Assembly: GCA_937952305.1 (NCBI GenBank) | Contig: CALFZO010000021.1 | Location: forward strand, 1 to 64,000 | Source of the DNA: an uncultured Anaerolineales bacterium | Lineage (GTDB): Bacteria; Chloroflexota; Anaerolineae; Anaerolineales; UBA6663 | Direction of reading: 5' to 3' | Length of the DNA: 64,000 nt | Shown here: positions 34,414 to 42,588 of the stretch, piece by piece | Layout: each line of letters begins with the position of its first letter | Numbering within the stretch: position 1 is the stretch's first letter | Notes under the pieces: model-generated | Seen by the model: only the letters and a program-made list of their open reading frames with translations | What the model was told of the DNA's origin: nothing | Database searches by the model: none | Made by a program: the position numbers and the translations under genes

Positions 34414-35313
34414 CTACGGCGCAATGTGCATTGATTGAATCAGCGCATCCAACTGCCCGAGCGCCGGCGTAAACGCCTCCGGGGCCGTGGCGTTCAGGGC
34501 GCCGGCGACGGCGCTAGAGTAGCCGGGCCAATCGGCGTTTGGATCGGCACTATCCGGAGACGGGACCCCACCAGGGGGCAGGGCCGCGCCGCCGTCGCTG
34601 GTTTCCGCCAGCAGCGGGGCCGTGACCGGCAAGATCACGACGAGGTAGTAAGCGCCGTCGCGCGTTACCCCTTCAAAGTGATAGAACAGCTCATGGTTGT
34701 TGACCGGGGCCGCGGCCTGGCCGGTCTGTGTGATGAAGCGCACGCCGCCGCCGTTCTGGAAGGTGCTCTTCTGGATGTGCGCGGCGAACGCCGGCCGGTC
34801 ATTGAAGAACGGCGCCGCCGGAAGCTGCTCCAGACCGATCGCGGCGCTCGGGCTATACAGCAGGTTGTCCAAACGCCGGATGCTTTCGAAAGCGGCGGGA
34901 ACCAATTCGGCATACGCCTGCGCCGGGTAAACGTAAATCTGCGGTGGGTGGGCTTTGCCCTGCAACAAGTATCCTTCCAGGTCAAGTTGGATGTGGCCGG
35001 GGGTCTTTTGCCACCAGGCGGCATCTTCTCCGTCGACGCGCGCGATCTCGCTTCCGCGCCAGCCGCTGGCCAGCCCCGGTGGCACGACCAGGCGCAACGT
35101 CCCAAAGGATACTTCTGCGCCTTCAAAAGGCGGCGCGGTGGGCGTATTGTCCGGGACGACCGTCGACGGGATGGCCTGTGTCCGGGCGATGAAGACCTCA
35201 GGCGTAGGCGTGGCCGGTTCAGGGAGGGCGGTGGGGGGCGCCGGCGCCAATGGCAGGGCGCACGCCAGGGCCGCGACCAGGATCAGGGAAGGGACGATGA
35301 TGGCTTTCTTCAT
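34414..35313 (-). CDS. Exported protein, paralogue of the gene at the left window edge
   Basis: 299 residues. The signal peptide (KKAIIVPSLILVAALACALPLAP) ends in ALAC, a poor lipobox, so it may be a lipoprotein or a normally cleaved protein. A Pro/Thr linker precedes a domain (about 65-299) that shares FQNGGGVRF, a YYLVVILPVTAPL strand and the end AFTPALGQLDALIQSM with the protein at 2-1021. It lacks that protein's SH3 part. AAGGAG lies well before the ATG, and the gene starts about 18 bases after the predicted transcription start of promoter copy A. Function unknown. Confidence 0.85.
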   Translation of the reverse strand: MKKAIIVPSLILVAALACALPLAPAPPTALPEPATPTPEVFIARTQAIPSTVVPDNTPTAPPFEGAEVSFGTLRLVVPPGLASGWRGSEIARVDGEDAAWWQKTPGHIQLDLEGYLLQGKAHPPQIYVYPAQAYAELVPAAFESIRRLDNLLYSPSAAIGLEQLPAAPFFNDRPAFAAHIQKSTFQNGGGVRFITQTGQAAAPVNNHELFYHFEGVTRDGAYYLVVILPVTAPLLAETSDGGAALPPGGVPSPDSADPNADWPGYSSAVAGALNATAPEAFTPALGQLDALIQSMHIAP

Positions 35314-35337
35314 GGGTGAATCTCCTTGCTAAGGTTC

Positions 35338-35405
35338 ATCATACCCATCAGAAATGCCAAACTCCCCCGACACCGGGGGAGTCTTGGCCTGGTCAGGTGG
35401 ACAGG
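35338..35405 (-). promoter_or_regulatory. Composite CCTGG-box promoter, copy A (lipoprotein-CPBP operon)
   Basis: Box CCTGGTCAGGTGGACAGG at 35388-35405; 5 bases; ACTCCCCC-N6-GGGGGAGT palindrome at 35361-35382; 17 bases; -10 TATGAT at 35343-35338 (minus strand). The minus-strand GGGAGT that ends the palindrome stands exactly where a -35 should be. Predicted transcription start near 35331, 18 bases before the 35313 ATG. Confidence 0.75.
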
Positions 35406-35459
35406 GCGGCTGAGTACAGCCGGGCGCCAGATGACTGGCGGGTGGTTGTACTCAGCCGC
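35406..35459. repeat. 54-bp nested inverted repeat
   Basis: Outer arms GCGGCTGAGTACA (35406-35418) and TGTACTCAGCCGC (35447-35459) are a perfect 13-bp match. Inside, CGCCAG (35425-35430) and CTGGCG (35435-35440) form a second perfect stem around ATGA. It touches box A directly and lies 33 bases after the stop of the 35493 gene. It may end that gene's transcript, though no T run follows. Confidence 0.7.
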
Positions 35460-35492
35460 GCCTCGAGGCCCGGCTGGCGTTTCTTAGCCGGA

Positions 35493-36293
35493 TCAGTCCA
35501 CCGTCGCGCTCTTCTGCACCCCGCGCAGAAACAGGCCGAAGGGCACAAAGCAGGCCAGGCCCATGACCGCGATCACGACGAAGTCTGTGAGCGCGAACGG
35601 CGCCGCGGTCACCAGCGGCTGGAGGAGGAAGAAGACCAGCAGGGCCACGAACAGCAGGCTGCCTTGAAAGAGCAATCCCAGCCCGGCGGCGTAGCCGAGG
35701 GCCTGCCGCCGCCAGAGCAGAATCCCGCCGATGACCCACCAAGGCGTGGTCAACAAATCGGCGACGAGCACGCCCAGTTCCGGCCCTGTCGGAGCGCTCA
35801 CGACCTGGCTGAGCGCGCGCAGGCAGAACAGGCTGCCCAGGCCGGCCAGAACGCCGCCGGCCAGCTGCTCCGGCACCCTGCCGGCCAGTTGACGCTGCAC
35901 CGCCGGCGCGTCCAGGCTCGTGACCCATCGGAAGACGCCGAACGCGCTCAAAGCCGCCAGCGCCAGATAGGCCAGGAACGGCGCGGCCGGCGCCAGGGCC
36001 ACCGCATAGGCGCTGGCGTTGTAGAGCGTGTAAAACAGCGCGCCCGGCCAGACGAGCCGGCCCAGCAGGCGGCCGCGCCGCGCCGCCCAGACCGACCCCA
36101 GCAGGATCGGCAGGCCGATGAGCAGGTTGACGACATCGTTGGCCAGGAAGGCCTGGCGCAAGGCCTCGGTGGGGTAGAGGGCGGACGGGAAGAGCAGGCC
36201 GGCCAAGGCGGTGGCCGCCAGGAGCAGGGCGACGACCAGCGCGAGAGCTTGGAGCGACGGCAGCAGGCGCGTGAGAGGCGGCGGGGAGCTCAT
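35493..36293 (-). CDS. Multi-pass membrane protein (paralogous family, copy 1)
   Basis: 266 residues from ATG 36293, with AGAGGA before it; the long upstream in-frame extension has an Arg/Pro-rich, non-coding look. Seven to eight membrane helices. It is related to the proteins at 48076 and 52216: all three have an N-terminal helix, a conserved (N/T)DxxxLxxGLPLL-type segment after it (NDVVNLLIGLPILLGS here), an Arg-rich RRGxLxG loop, and a C-terminal GILLWRR-ALGY segment. It lies downstream of a flavodoxin, as does the copy at 52216. Unknown function; a redox or ion role in the membrane is possible. Confidence 0.82.
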   Translation of the reverse strand: MSSPPPLTRLLPSLQALALVVALLLAATALAGLLFPSALYPTEALRQAFLANDVVNLLIGLPILLGSVWAARRGRLLGRLVWPGALFYTLYNASAYAVALAPAAPFLAYLALAALSAFGVFRWVTSLDAPAVQRQLAGRVPEQLAGGVLAGLGSLFCLRALSQVVSAPTGPELGVLVADLLTTPWWVIGGILLWRRQALGYAAGLGLLFQGSLLFVALLVFFLLQPLVTAAPFALTDFVVIAVMGLACFVPFGLFLRGVQKSATVD

Positions 36294-36466
36294 GCGGTCC
36301 TCTGGCGATCGGGGATGACCGACCGCAGGTGGGCGGCCCAGTTGGTAGTGCGCTCCAGTTCGCCATCTGTAGCCAGCCGCGCAGAAACCGGGCCGCCCCA
36401 GCGGCCGGCTGCGCCCGTTCGAGCTGGAAAATCCAGCCTGAGCCGCTGGCCCATAAAGCTGGGCGC

Positions 36467-36985
36467 TTAACTCAACAACGGGCGCAGGCTGACAGCCCAG
36501 GCGCGAATGGCGTCCCAGTCCCGGTGGTCGCCTTCGCGCCAGACGCCGAGCAGCACGCTCAGGCGGAACATCAGTCGGTCGCGCAGAGCTGGGACTTTGG
36601 CGATGTCCAGCGCGCCGGCAAACAACCCCTCGCTCACCGGCCGGACCAGCGCGCGCACCGGCGCCAGAAACTCCGCCACGAACGGCCGATAACGTTCGCC
36701 GTCGCGCATGGCCAGGGTCATGCACACCAGGAAGGCCGCGAACGGCTTTTGAGCCAGTGCGTGGCGATGGGCCTGGACAAACCGCATCGCTTCCGGAAGC
36801 CACTGCTTGTTCTGGATGGCGCTGCCGGCGACCACGGCCCGATACGGAGCCAGGCCGGGCACGGCCTTCATGGGCAGCACGTCCACCGCGGCGCCGGCCT
36901 CAGCCAGTATTCGACCGATGGCCTCCGAGATGCCGGCCGTGGAATCGGTCCGGGTCGCGTAGGTGATGAGAAACCGGTCGGTCAC
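36467..36985 (-). CDS. Flavodoxin-domain protein
   Basis: 172 residues, start GTG at 36985 (GTGA overlap with the upstream stop). The N-terminal FLITYATRTDSTAGISEAIG is the FMN phosphate-binding loop of flavodoxins, and AGSAIQNKQWLPEAMRFVQ with LAMRDGERYRPF matches the HemG-like/flavodoxin_5 group. It is close to the Tat-exported flavodoxin at 53117 but has no export signal. It closes a six-gene operon that begins at 39698 and may pass electrons to or from the quinone oxidoreductase. Confidence 0.88.
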   Translation of the reverse strand: MTDRFLITYATRTDSTAGISEAIGRILAEAGAAVDVLPMKAVPGLAPYRAVVAGSAIQNKQWLPEAMRFVQAHRHALAQKPFAAFLVCMTLAMRDGERYRPFVAEFLAPVRALVRPVSEGLFAGALDIAKVPALRDRLMFRLSVLLGVWREGDHRDWDAIRAWAVSLRPLLS

Positions 36986-37398
36986 GGTGCCTCCTTCAGA
37001 AGGAATAGCGCCGCCAAGAGCGCCAGGTTGATCAAAACACCCACGCCGCCCTGATCATCCAGGGCCTGGAGCCGGCCGTTCCAGAGTGCGAGGTAGAGCA
37101 CCGACGAGAGGGCCGCGGCGCCCAACACCACCGGCCGCCCCCAGTCCGGCCACCAGATCAACCCCAGACCACCCGCCGCCAGGCCGAGGGCCACCACAGC
37201 CAGGGCCGCGGCCGCGATGAGCCGGGTCGGCTCATCCCCAACCAGGCGGGAGAAGGCCCAGCCGCCGTCCGGCCAGGTCAGGCCGGGGCGCAACTCGAAC
37301 CAGCGCAGGCTGTGCCCGGCGTAGAGCAGGTGCACCAGTCCGTGCAGGATGAGGACGACGCTCAGGGCGATGGCCCACATAGAGACACTCGCTTTCAT
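36982..37398 (-). CDS. Small four-helix membrane protein
   Basis: 138 residues, about four membrane helices (WAIALSVVLILHGLVHLLYAG, LIAAAALAVVALGLAAGGLGL, PVVLGAAALSSVLYLALW, GVGVLINLALLAALFLL). The HGLVHLLYAG segment with two His is often found in small membrane proteins of Chloroflexota. Both ends overlap neighbouring genes by 4 bases (ATGA at 37395, GTGA at 36982), so it is translationally coupled to the quinone oxidoreductase and the flavodoxin. Function unknown. Confidence 0.8.
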   Translation of the reverse strand: MKASVSMWAIALSVVLILHGLVHLLYAGHSLRWFELRPGLTWPDGGWAFSRLVGDEPTRLIAAAALAVVALGLAAGGLGLIWWPDWGRPVVLGAAALSSVLYLALWNGRLQALDDQGGVGVLINLALLAALFLLKEAP

Positions 37399-38387
37399 AA
37401 AAGCTCCGGCGCCAACAGAACGATATGGCCCGTCACTTGCCCGCTCTCGAGCAGGGCATAACCCCGCGCCGCGTCAAGGAGGGGCAGTCGGGCGCTGATG
37501 ATCGGCTTGATGCGGCCTTCACTCAGCAGCTGGAACAGCGTCGCCCAGTCTGGTTTGAATAATTCCACGCCCAGGCGGTGCGTGCCGTTACCCTGGATCG
37601 GCTTGCCGTTCGACAGCAGGTTGTAGCCGATCATCTTGACCAGCAGCACCAGGAACCGGGACAGACTCTGCGGCCCGCCGTAATGAATCAGGACGCCGCC
37701 CCGGCCCAGCACCGCCAACCCGCGTTCAAAGGCTTCCTCGCCCATGCCATTGAAGACGAAGTCCAGCCCCGCCGGCTCGGCCTGGCGCACGACTGCGACA
37801 AAGTCCTGGGACCGATAATCGATCGGGACCGCGCCGTGTTCGGCTAACGTCGGGTGCTTGTTGGCCGAGGCCAACCCGTACATTTTCAGCCCGGCCAGTT
37901 TCCCCAACTGCAGCAGGGCCGTCCCAACCCCGCCGCTGGCGCCGATGAGCAGGACTTTGTCGCCTGCCTTGACCCTGGCCACACGGTGCAGCACCTGGTA
38001 GGCGACCAAGTAATTCAAGATGAGCGTTGCCGCTTCGGCCGGATCCAGGCCCGCAGGAACGGTCGCCAGTTTTTCGGCGGCCAGGTAGATGTATTCTGCA
38101 TGGCCACCGAAGGTGGTCAAGGCCGCCACCCGCTCGCCCGGCGCGAAGCCTGTCACGCCCGGCCCGAGGGCGTCCACCCGCCCTACGATGGAGTAGCCAG
38201 GCACGAAGGGCAACTTAGCCGGGAACGGCCGGTTGCCGACCCGCGCGGCCACATCGTCCTGGCAAACCGGGCTGGCGAGCACTTGGACGCGCACCTCGCC
38301 GGCCGCCGGCGGTCGCAGGTTGTTCTCAATGATCCGCAGGACCTCAGGCCCACCCCGTTGTGTGGCGACGAGGCTGCGGTACCTCAT
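37395..38387 (-). CDS. Zinc-independent quinone oxidoreductase (MDR family)
   Basis: 330 residues from ATG 38387 (MRYRSLVATQRGGPEVL). Medium-chain dehydrogenase fold with an N-terminal GroES-like domain (FVPGYSIVGRVDALGPGV) and the NADPH-binding Rossmann part with LIGASGGVGTALLQLGKLAGLKMYG. The zinc-binding Cys/His set of alcohol dehydrogenases is absent, as in QOR/zeta-crystallin proteins. The gene overlaps both neighbours by 4 bases. Likely NADPH-dependent reduction of quinones or enones. Confidence 0.92.
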   Translation of the reverse strand: MRYRSLVATQRGGPEVLRIIENNLRPPAAGEVRVQVLASPVCQDDVAARVGNRPFPAKLPFVPGYSIVGRVDALGPGVTGFAPGERVAALTTFGGHAEYIYLAAEKLATVPAGLDPAEAATLILNYLVAYQVLHRVARVKAGDKVLLIGASGGVGTALLQLGKLAGLKMYGLASANKHPTLAEHGAVPIDYRSQDFVAVVRQAEPAGLDFVFNGMGEEAFERGLAVLGRGGVLIHYGGPQSLSRFLVLLVKMIGYNLLSNGKPIQGNGTHRLGVELFKPDWATLFQLLSEGRIKPIISARLPLLDAARGYALLESGQVTGHIVLLAPELL

Positions 38388-38761
38388 AGCGGCCTCCGGG
38401 TAAGCAGCCAGACTGCCAGCGCCAGAGCGGCCACGGCCAGCGCGGGCGCGACCCGGTGGATGGCCAGCAGCAGCGCATAGTTGGGGTTGTTCAGGCTCAG
38501 GAACGCGCCGGAGGCGAACAAGGCGACCACACACACGCCGGCAACGGCCAGGGCCGCCCCGGCCAGCGCCTGCGGCGGCGCGGCCCGCAGTGCGCCAACG
38601 AACTGGACCGCCGCGGCAATGACCGCGCCGAGAGCGATCAGCTTGTGGACGTTGAAGATGGCCGTGCGGTACGGCCGGCCTAAGCTACTGAGCCAGAAAC
38701 CCGAGGCCAGCGTCAAGACGAGGGCGATCCCCGGGATGAGGTAGGGGGTGAATATGTTCAT
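38384..38761 (-). CDS. Small four-helix membrane protein
   Basis: 125 residues from ATG 38761 (MNIFTPYLIPGIALVL). Four predicted helices, with a basic RPYRTAIFNVHKL loop and a short end LLTRRPL. Its stop overlaps the ATG of the quinone oxidoreductase (ATGA). An upstream in-frame start at 38794 is possible. The layout resembles small cytochrome-b561-like or DUF-type membrane proteins, but only one internal His pair is seen, so no haem role is claimed. Confidence 0.75.
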   Translation of the reverse strand: MNIFTPYLIPGIALVLTLASGFWLSSLGRPYRTAIFNVHKLIALGAVIAAAVQFVGALRAAPPQALAGAALAVAGVCVVALFASGAFLSLNNPNYALLLAIHRVAPALAVAALALAVWLLTRRPL

Positions 38762-38777
38762 GAGCGGCTGTAAGTCG

Positions 38778-38955
38778 TTAGCGGGTTGCGGCATAGGCGT
38801 AGCTGGCGTAGAGCGAGGCCAGCAGCATGGTCAAGATCGGGAAGCAGGCTAAACAGCCTGAGGCTCTTCAGGAAGTCGTTGAAGCAATCCCCGAGCAGGA
38901 ATGGCCCGAAGACCCAGACCAAGTAGCGGGTCTTCCAGTTCGCGGGCTGGCTCAT
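38778..38955 (-). pseudogene. Small membrane-protein gene with a one-base frameshift
   Basis: ATG 38955 overlaps the stop of the upstream gene (ATGA). The frame MSQPANWKTRYLVWVFGPFL...FLKSLRLFSL has high GC at third positions. Around 38845 this signal moves to another frame, which reads FPILTMLLASLYASYAYAATR and stops at 38778, again with third positions nearly all G or C. The unshifted frame continues to 38758 but with poor codon use. A real frameshift, an assembly error, or less likely a programmed shift could explain it. The intact product would be about 59 residues with two helices. Confidence 0.6.
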
Positions 38956-39698
38956 TCGCTGTCTCTTTGCTCCCGGGGCGACCGGCAAAAGTCTCGGGCG
39001 AGCAGCGGGAACCAGACCAAATAGAGCGGCCCTGCCACGAACATGATCGTCGCGCCCAGCGCCGGGAAGACGAGCCCCGCCACCATGTGCAGCCAATCCA
39101 GGCCATGCGTCAGGATGCCAACCCAGGCCGTCCACTGGCTGAAGGCCCGGCTGCGGAGCATGACCCCGGAGGCCAACAGCGCGGCGGTCTGCAGCAACAG
39201 GCCGCCCATCAGCGCGCCCGAGCCGTGCCACATATCCGCGGCCAGGATCGCCTCGCCGGCGGCCAGGAGCAGGGTCCGCTGCGCCTCGTCGGTGGCGGCC
39301 GCGAAGCGGTCGCTCAGAGTCAGAAAGGCAAAAGCTGAAGGCGTGGCCAGGAAGAGCGTGACGCCGGCGAAAGCCAGCGCCGCGGCGAGCAGTGAGAGGG
39401 CTGAGTCCGTCCGCCGCAGCGCCGCGTACAAACCGAGAAAGATCAGATAGTACAGCGGCATCACCAGGCTGGTCAGCCCGTCCAGGCGCAGCCACCCCAG
39501 CAGTCGGTTTTCGGCCAGCAACGCAAAACCGGCCCGGGCGCTGTCCGGCTGGCCGCCCAGCGCTACGAGCTGAATCAGCGTAGCCAACGCATAGGCCAAT
39601 AGAAGCCAGGCGGCGCATCCGCCCAGGACAAGCAACGTCGGTGGCCGGGCTGCGCCCGCATCGGACGGACGAGCGCTGGTTTGAACGGGGACGGACAT
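38952..39698 (-). CDS. DUF4386-like membrane protein
   Basis: 248 residues, six to seven membrane helices. A GWLRLDGLTSLVMPLYYLIFLGLYAALRR segment and the later WTAWVGILTHGLDWLHM fit the DUF4386 type of membrane protein seen near regulators of the AraC or TetR type. It is the first gene of the six-gene operon, divergent from the AraC-type regulator, with its own promoter at 39738-39766. Function unknown. Confidence 0.75.
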   Translation of the reverse strand: MSVPVQTSARPSDAGAARPPTLLVLGGCAAWLLLAYALATLIQLVALGGQPDSARAGFALLAENRLLGWLRLDGLTSLVMPLYYLIFLGLYAALRRTDSALSLLAAALAFAGVTLFLATPSAFAFLTLSDRFAAATDEAQRTLLLAAGEAILAADMWHGSGALMGGLLLQTAALLASGVMLRSRAFSQWTAWVGILTHGLDWLHMVAGLVFPALGATIMFVAGPLYLVWFPLLARDFCRSPREQRDSE

Positions 39699-39737
39699 GG
39701 GGTCAGCCTTTCCTGAGACGCGCCTCCACTCAGTCTA

Positions 39738-39766
39738 AGCATACGGCGGCCGCAAGAGCAGGACAA
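39738..39766 (-). promoter_or_regulatory. Promoter candidate of the quinone-oxidoreductase operon
   Basis: On the minus strand TTGTCC (39766-39761), 17 bases, TATGCT (39743-39738): four of six in each hexamer. The 123-base gap is shared with the AraC-type gene, so the regulator probably acts here. Confidence 0.45.
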
Positions 39767-39821
39767 TGATGTTTGCCGCAGAATCTGTGCCATTTGACGC
39801 AAGCTGCGGTATCATGGCGGC

Positions 39822-40856
39822 ATGGATGCGGCTGTTGAACCCATCACCGTCTCGGTCAGCGTGCTGGCGCAGATGTTCCTGTACTTGCGCTCGCTGAACG
39901 TAGATGTGGACGCCTTCCTGCACTCGCTGGGTGTGGACCCCGCCTCGGTCCAGGCACCCGACGCGCGCGTGCCGGTGGAGACCTATCTGTTCATCCAGGA
40001 GTCGGCGGCGAAGTTGGTGGACGACCCGTGCTTCGGGCTGCATATGGGCGAGTTCGCCGAGGCCGGCAGTTGGTCTATCCTCGGCTACCTGATGATGAAC
40101 TGCCGGACGCTGGGGGAAGCCTTCGAGAAATCGGGGCGGTACTCGCGTATCATCGGCAACCTGATCGAGGCCCGGGCTGAACTGGGCCCGACCACCGTCA
40201 CGGCCGTGTTCTTCACGCCGCCGCACGCGCCGGCCATGTCGCGCCACTGCTTTGACTCCACGTTTGCCAGCAGTGTGCGCATGATGCGCACGCTCACCGG
40301 CCAGCCGCTCAACCCGCGCGCCGTGGCGTTCATTTACCCCGAGCCGTCGGCGCGCGCGGAGTATGACCGGGTCTTCGGCTGTCCGGTGCGCTTCGGCCAG
40401 AAGCATAACGCCCTGACCCTTGACCTCAGCCTGGCCAACACGCCGATCCGGCTGGCGAACCCGGCCCTGCTGGAGCATTTCGAGAAGTACGCCCAGGATT
40501 TCCTGGCCCAACTCGAGCGCCCGGACGCGACGACGCGCGCGGTGACCCGGCTTATCCTGGCGCGGCTGGACGACGAAGCGCTCTCACTCGACACGGTCGC
40601 GCGCGAGATGGCGGTCAGCCCGCGCACCTTGCAGAACCGCCTGGAGGCGGAGGGCGTAGTCTTCAGCGATCTCCTGCGCGATATCCGCCAGCGGCTCGCC
40701 CAGCAGTACTTGCGCCAGAACTACTCGGTGGAACAGATCACATACCTGCTGGGTTTCTCCGAGCCGAGCGTGTTCCGCAAGGCTTTCAAGAAGTGGTCGG
40801 GCGTCACCCCCCGCGAATACCGGCAGAGCACGCTCCCGACGGCCAGTCAGGTGTAA
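39822..40856 (+). CDS. AraC family transcriptional regulator
   Basis: 344 residues. The N-terminal part (about 10-200) is the arabinose-binding-like domain of the OruR/ArgR/VirS branch (SVLAQMFLYLRSLNVDVDAFLHSLGVD, GLHMGEFAEAGSWSILGYLMMNCRTLGEA). The C-terminal HTH_18 (about 235-335) has LDTVAREMAVSPRTLQNRLEAEGVVFSDLL and QITYLLGFSEPSVFRKAFKKWSGVTPREYR. It is the only plus-strand gene between 31 and 58 kb and faces away from the DUF4386-quinone-oxidoreductase operon, the most likely target. No intrinsic terminator is clear after it. Confidence 0.93.
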   Translation: MDAAVEPITVSVSVLAQMFLYLRSLNVDVDAFLHSLGVDPASVQAPDARVPVETYLFIQESAAKLVDDPCFGLHMGEFAEAGSWSILGYLMMNCRTLGEAFEKSGRYSRIIGNLIEARAELGPTTVTAVFFTPPHAPAMSRHCFDSTFASSVRMMRTLTGQPLNPRAVAFIYPEPSARAEYDRVFGCPVRFGQKHNALTLDLSLANTPIRLANPALLEHFEKYAQDFLAQLERPDATTRAVTRLILARLDDEALSLDTVAREMAVSPRTLQNRLEAEGVVFSDLLRDIRQRLAQQYLRQNYSVEQITYLLGFSEPSVFRKAFKKWSGVTPREYRQSTLPTASQV

Positions 40857-41048
40857 GGGGACGTCCCGCATTCCCTGGTTTGTGTTCGTCCGCGCTTCGC
40901 CGGCCGCTCCGCGTCGTCCTTATGAATAACCGCCTGACCAAACCCTGAACCGAGACGGTCGAGCCGGAATGGGGACCGGGCAACTGCTTCAGCGCGCCCG
41001 GGGGATAAGGCCGGGTCTCGACTCGGGTCTTTGGCGGCCGGCGCTGCC

Positions 41049-41561
41049 TCACTCTACGCGCGGCCCGCTTCCGGTTGTGGCAGATTCGGAGGCCGGGCCG
41101 GCCGTCGCCGTCGGGCGCAGGATCGCCAACGCCTTGGTCTGGCAGAAGGCTTCGAGGTCGGCGCGCGTGAAGCGCCAGGGCAGGCCGTCGAACAGGCTCA
41201 TGATCAGGCGGACCATGAACGGATGGCGGCGCAGGCGCAATTCCAAGAAATCTGCGAGGCGCGCCGGGTCGGTGACGACCTCGGCTTGGGCCGCGAACTC
41301 CCGGTCGCGCACCTGGACGCGCACGTCCGGGTTGGCGCGCAGGTTCTGAAACCAGTCAGCCGCCGGCCCGCGCGCCGAGGCAACGTAGTACGCGCCGTCG
41401 ATCAACTCGAATTGGAGCGGCGTGACACGCGGCTGGCCGGTCTTGCGCCCGATAGTGGTCAGCAGCAGCACCAGGCGGGTTGGGCCGAACCCGCGCCGGT
41501 AGTTGGCGGCCATTCGGACGTTGAGGGCCTTCATCCGATGGTAGAGGGTGTTCTTGGGCAT
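41049..41561 (-). CDS. Deazaflavin (F420)-dependent nitroreductase family protein
   Basis: 170 residues from ATG 41561; a start 14 codons upstream is possible. The split-barrel Ddn family is shown by LLLTTIGRKTGQPRVTPLQFELIDGAYYVASARG, then DWFQNLRANPDVRVQV. Such proteins use reduced F420 to reduce quinones or nitro compounds. The gene follows the CPBP-like gene at 125 bases in the same direction, under promoter copy B. The end is Ala/Ser-rich and probably disordered. Confidence 0.88.
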   Translation of the reverse strand: MPKNTLYHRMKALNVRMAANYRRGFGPTRLVLLLTTIGRKTGQPRVTPLQFELIDGAYYVASARGPAADWFQNLRANPDVRVQVRDREFAAQAEVVTDPARLADFLELRLRRHPFMVRLIMSLFDGLPWRFTRADLEAFCQTKALAILRPTATAGPASESATTGSGPRVE

Positions 41562-41685
41562 GGCCTGATCGTAATCACCGCCGTTGCCCGCGGCCATTGA
41601 CATTCGACCCGTAATCGGCCGCTGTCTCTCGGCGACGCATGGGGACGAGCAGGGGTTGTTCGGCGTGGCGCTGCTCCCAGCGTGC

Positions 41686-42486
41686 TCAGTACGCCGCCGG
41701 CAGGAACATCGCGGCCAGCGACAGGTTCATGAGTGTATGGACGACGGCGAAGTAGGGCAGCAGGCGCGGACGCCAGCGCAGCAGGAGGCCGGTCACGAAA
41801 GCGAACGGCAGGTACATCAGCGCACGCCAGGCGATGAAGCGCAGATCGAGCAGGAAGGGCATGGCCAGGTGCTGCAAGCCGAGCATGAGCGCAGCCAGCG
41901 CCAGCGCCGGCCAGGTCGGGTGCGTGGCGGGGTCGGCGCCCGCCCAGAGGCGCGGCATGCCGTAGGCGAAGTACAGGGCGGCCTCGGTCAGGCCCTGTGT
42001 GATCGGGAACAGGATCAGGCCCGCATACGCGGCCCAGGCCGGCAGCGGGCGCACGAACAGGGGCAGCACAGCCTGCGAGTCGCCGAACAGCCACTGGCTG
42101 AGCAGGAGGTTCGGCAGGACCGCGATCGGGCCGGCCACGACAAACGTGCCCAGCATGACGAGCAGATCACCTTTGACGTGCTCGCGCTGGACCCGGAACA
42201 CCTCCCAGTAGCTCCGGCCCTCGGCGCGGAAGAGCGCGATCAGGGCCGCCAGGCACAGGCCGTTGGCGATGGCGACCGTCAGCGGCCACCAGTCCGCGCC
42301 GGCCTCCCAGGCCGCCGGCGAGCCCGCCAGGAAGAACCCGAGCGCGACCATGGCCTGCACCGCGAAAAACAGGACCGTGCGTCCGAAGAGCAGGAGCCAG
42401 GGTCCGGCGCGGCGCAGTCCGGCGGCCGTCCGGGAGCGTTCGACGGCTGGGAGGGGCGAAGTGAGCGGCGATAGGTTGCTGGACAC
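41686..42486 (-). CDS. CPBP-like membrane protein with altered active site
   Basis: 266 residues, GTG start at 42486 with GGAGG six bases upstream. Seven to eight helices. The order of motifs follows CPBP proteases, but motif 1 reads TEAALYFAYG in place of EExxxR, motif 2 is LQHLAMPFLL, and motif 3 keeps a His in VVHTLMNLS. It may be an inactive relative, perhaps a partner of the active CPBP proteins nearby, or bind without cutting. A copy of the composite promoter lies directly upstream. Confidence 0.75.
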   Translation of the reverse strand: MSSNLSPLTSPLPAVERSRTAAGLRRAGPWLLLFGRTVLFFAVQAMVALGFFLAGSPAAWEAGADWWPLTVAIANGLCLAALIALFRAEGRSYWEVFRVQREHVKGDLLVMLGTFVVAGPIAVLPNLLLSQWLFGDSQAVLPLFVRPLPAWAAYAGLILFPITQGLTEAALYFAYGMPRLWAGADPATHPTWPALALAALMLGLQHLAMPFLLDLRFIAWRALMYLPFAFVTGLLLRWRPRLLPYFAVVHTLMNLSLAAMFLPAAY

Positions 42487-42516
42487 GGTGGCCTCCGCGA
42501 GAACAGAACTGGCGTC

Positions 42517-42584
42517 AGTATATCGGCCGGGAAACGAAAACTCCCCCAGCCAAGGGGGAGTCTTGAACTGGCCAGGTGGATAGG
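42517..42584 (-). promoter_or_regulatory. Composite CCTGG-box promoter, copy B (CPBP-like gene)
   Basis: Box ACTGGCCAGGTGGATAGG at 42567-42584; 5 bases; ACTCCCCC-N6-GGGGGAGT at 42540-42561; 17 bases; -10 TATACT at 42522-42517 on the minus strand. Predicted start near 42510, 24 bases before the GTG. On the minus strand TTTTCGTTTC follows the palindrome, so it can also end transcripts of the serine hydrolase gene. Confidence 0.75.
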
Positions 42585-42588
42585 CCGG

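Noticed and set aside
35361..35382. The GGGGGAGT hairpins as terminators only
   Set aside because: They may end transcripts, but that alone does not explain the fixed 5- and 17-base distances to the CCTGG box and -10 in three copies, nor the same box-to-10 distance in two copies without the hairpin.
36294..36466. Possible gene or regulatory element in this 173-base gap
   Set aside because: No convincing ORF, CCTGG box, or paired promoter hexamers were found; I see nothing firm here.
36294..36803. N-terminal extension of the membrane protein at 35493
   Set aside because: The 170 extra residues are Arg/Pro/Gly text that overlaps the flavodoxin gene; an ATG with a ribosome site at 36293 fits the paralogues.
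39794..39815. TTGACG...TATCAT as a promoter of the AraC-type gene
   Set aside because: The spacing is 10 bases, which is not workable.
40857..41048. Possible small gene in the gap after the AraC-type regulator
   Set aside because: Open frames here lack ribosome sites and protein-like sequence; only a short GGGACGTCCC palindrome near 40859 stands out, which is too little to name.
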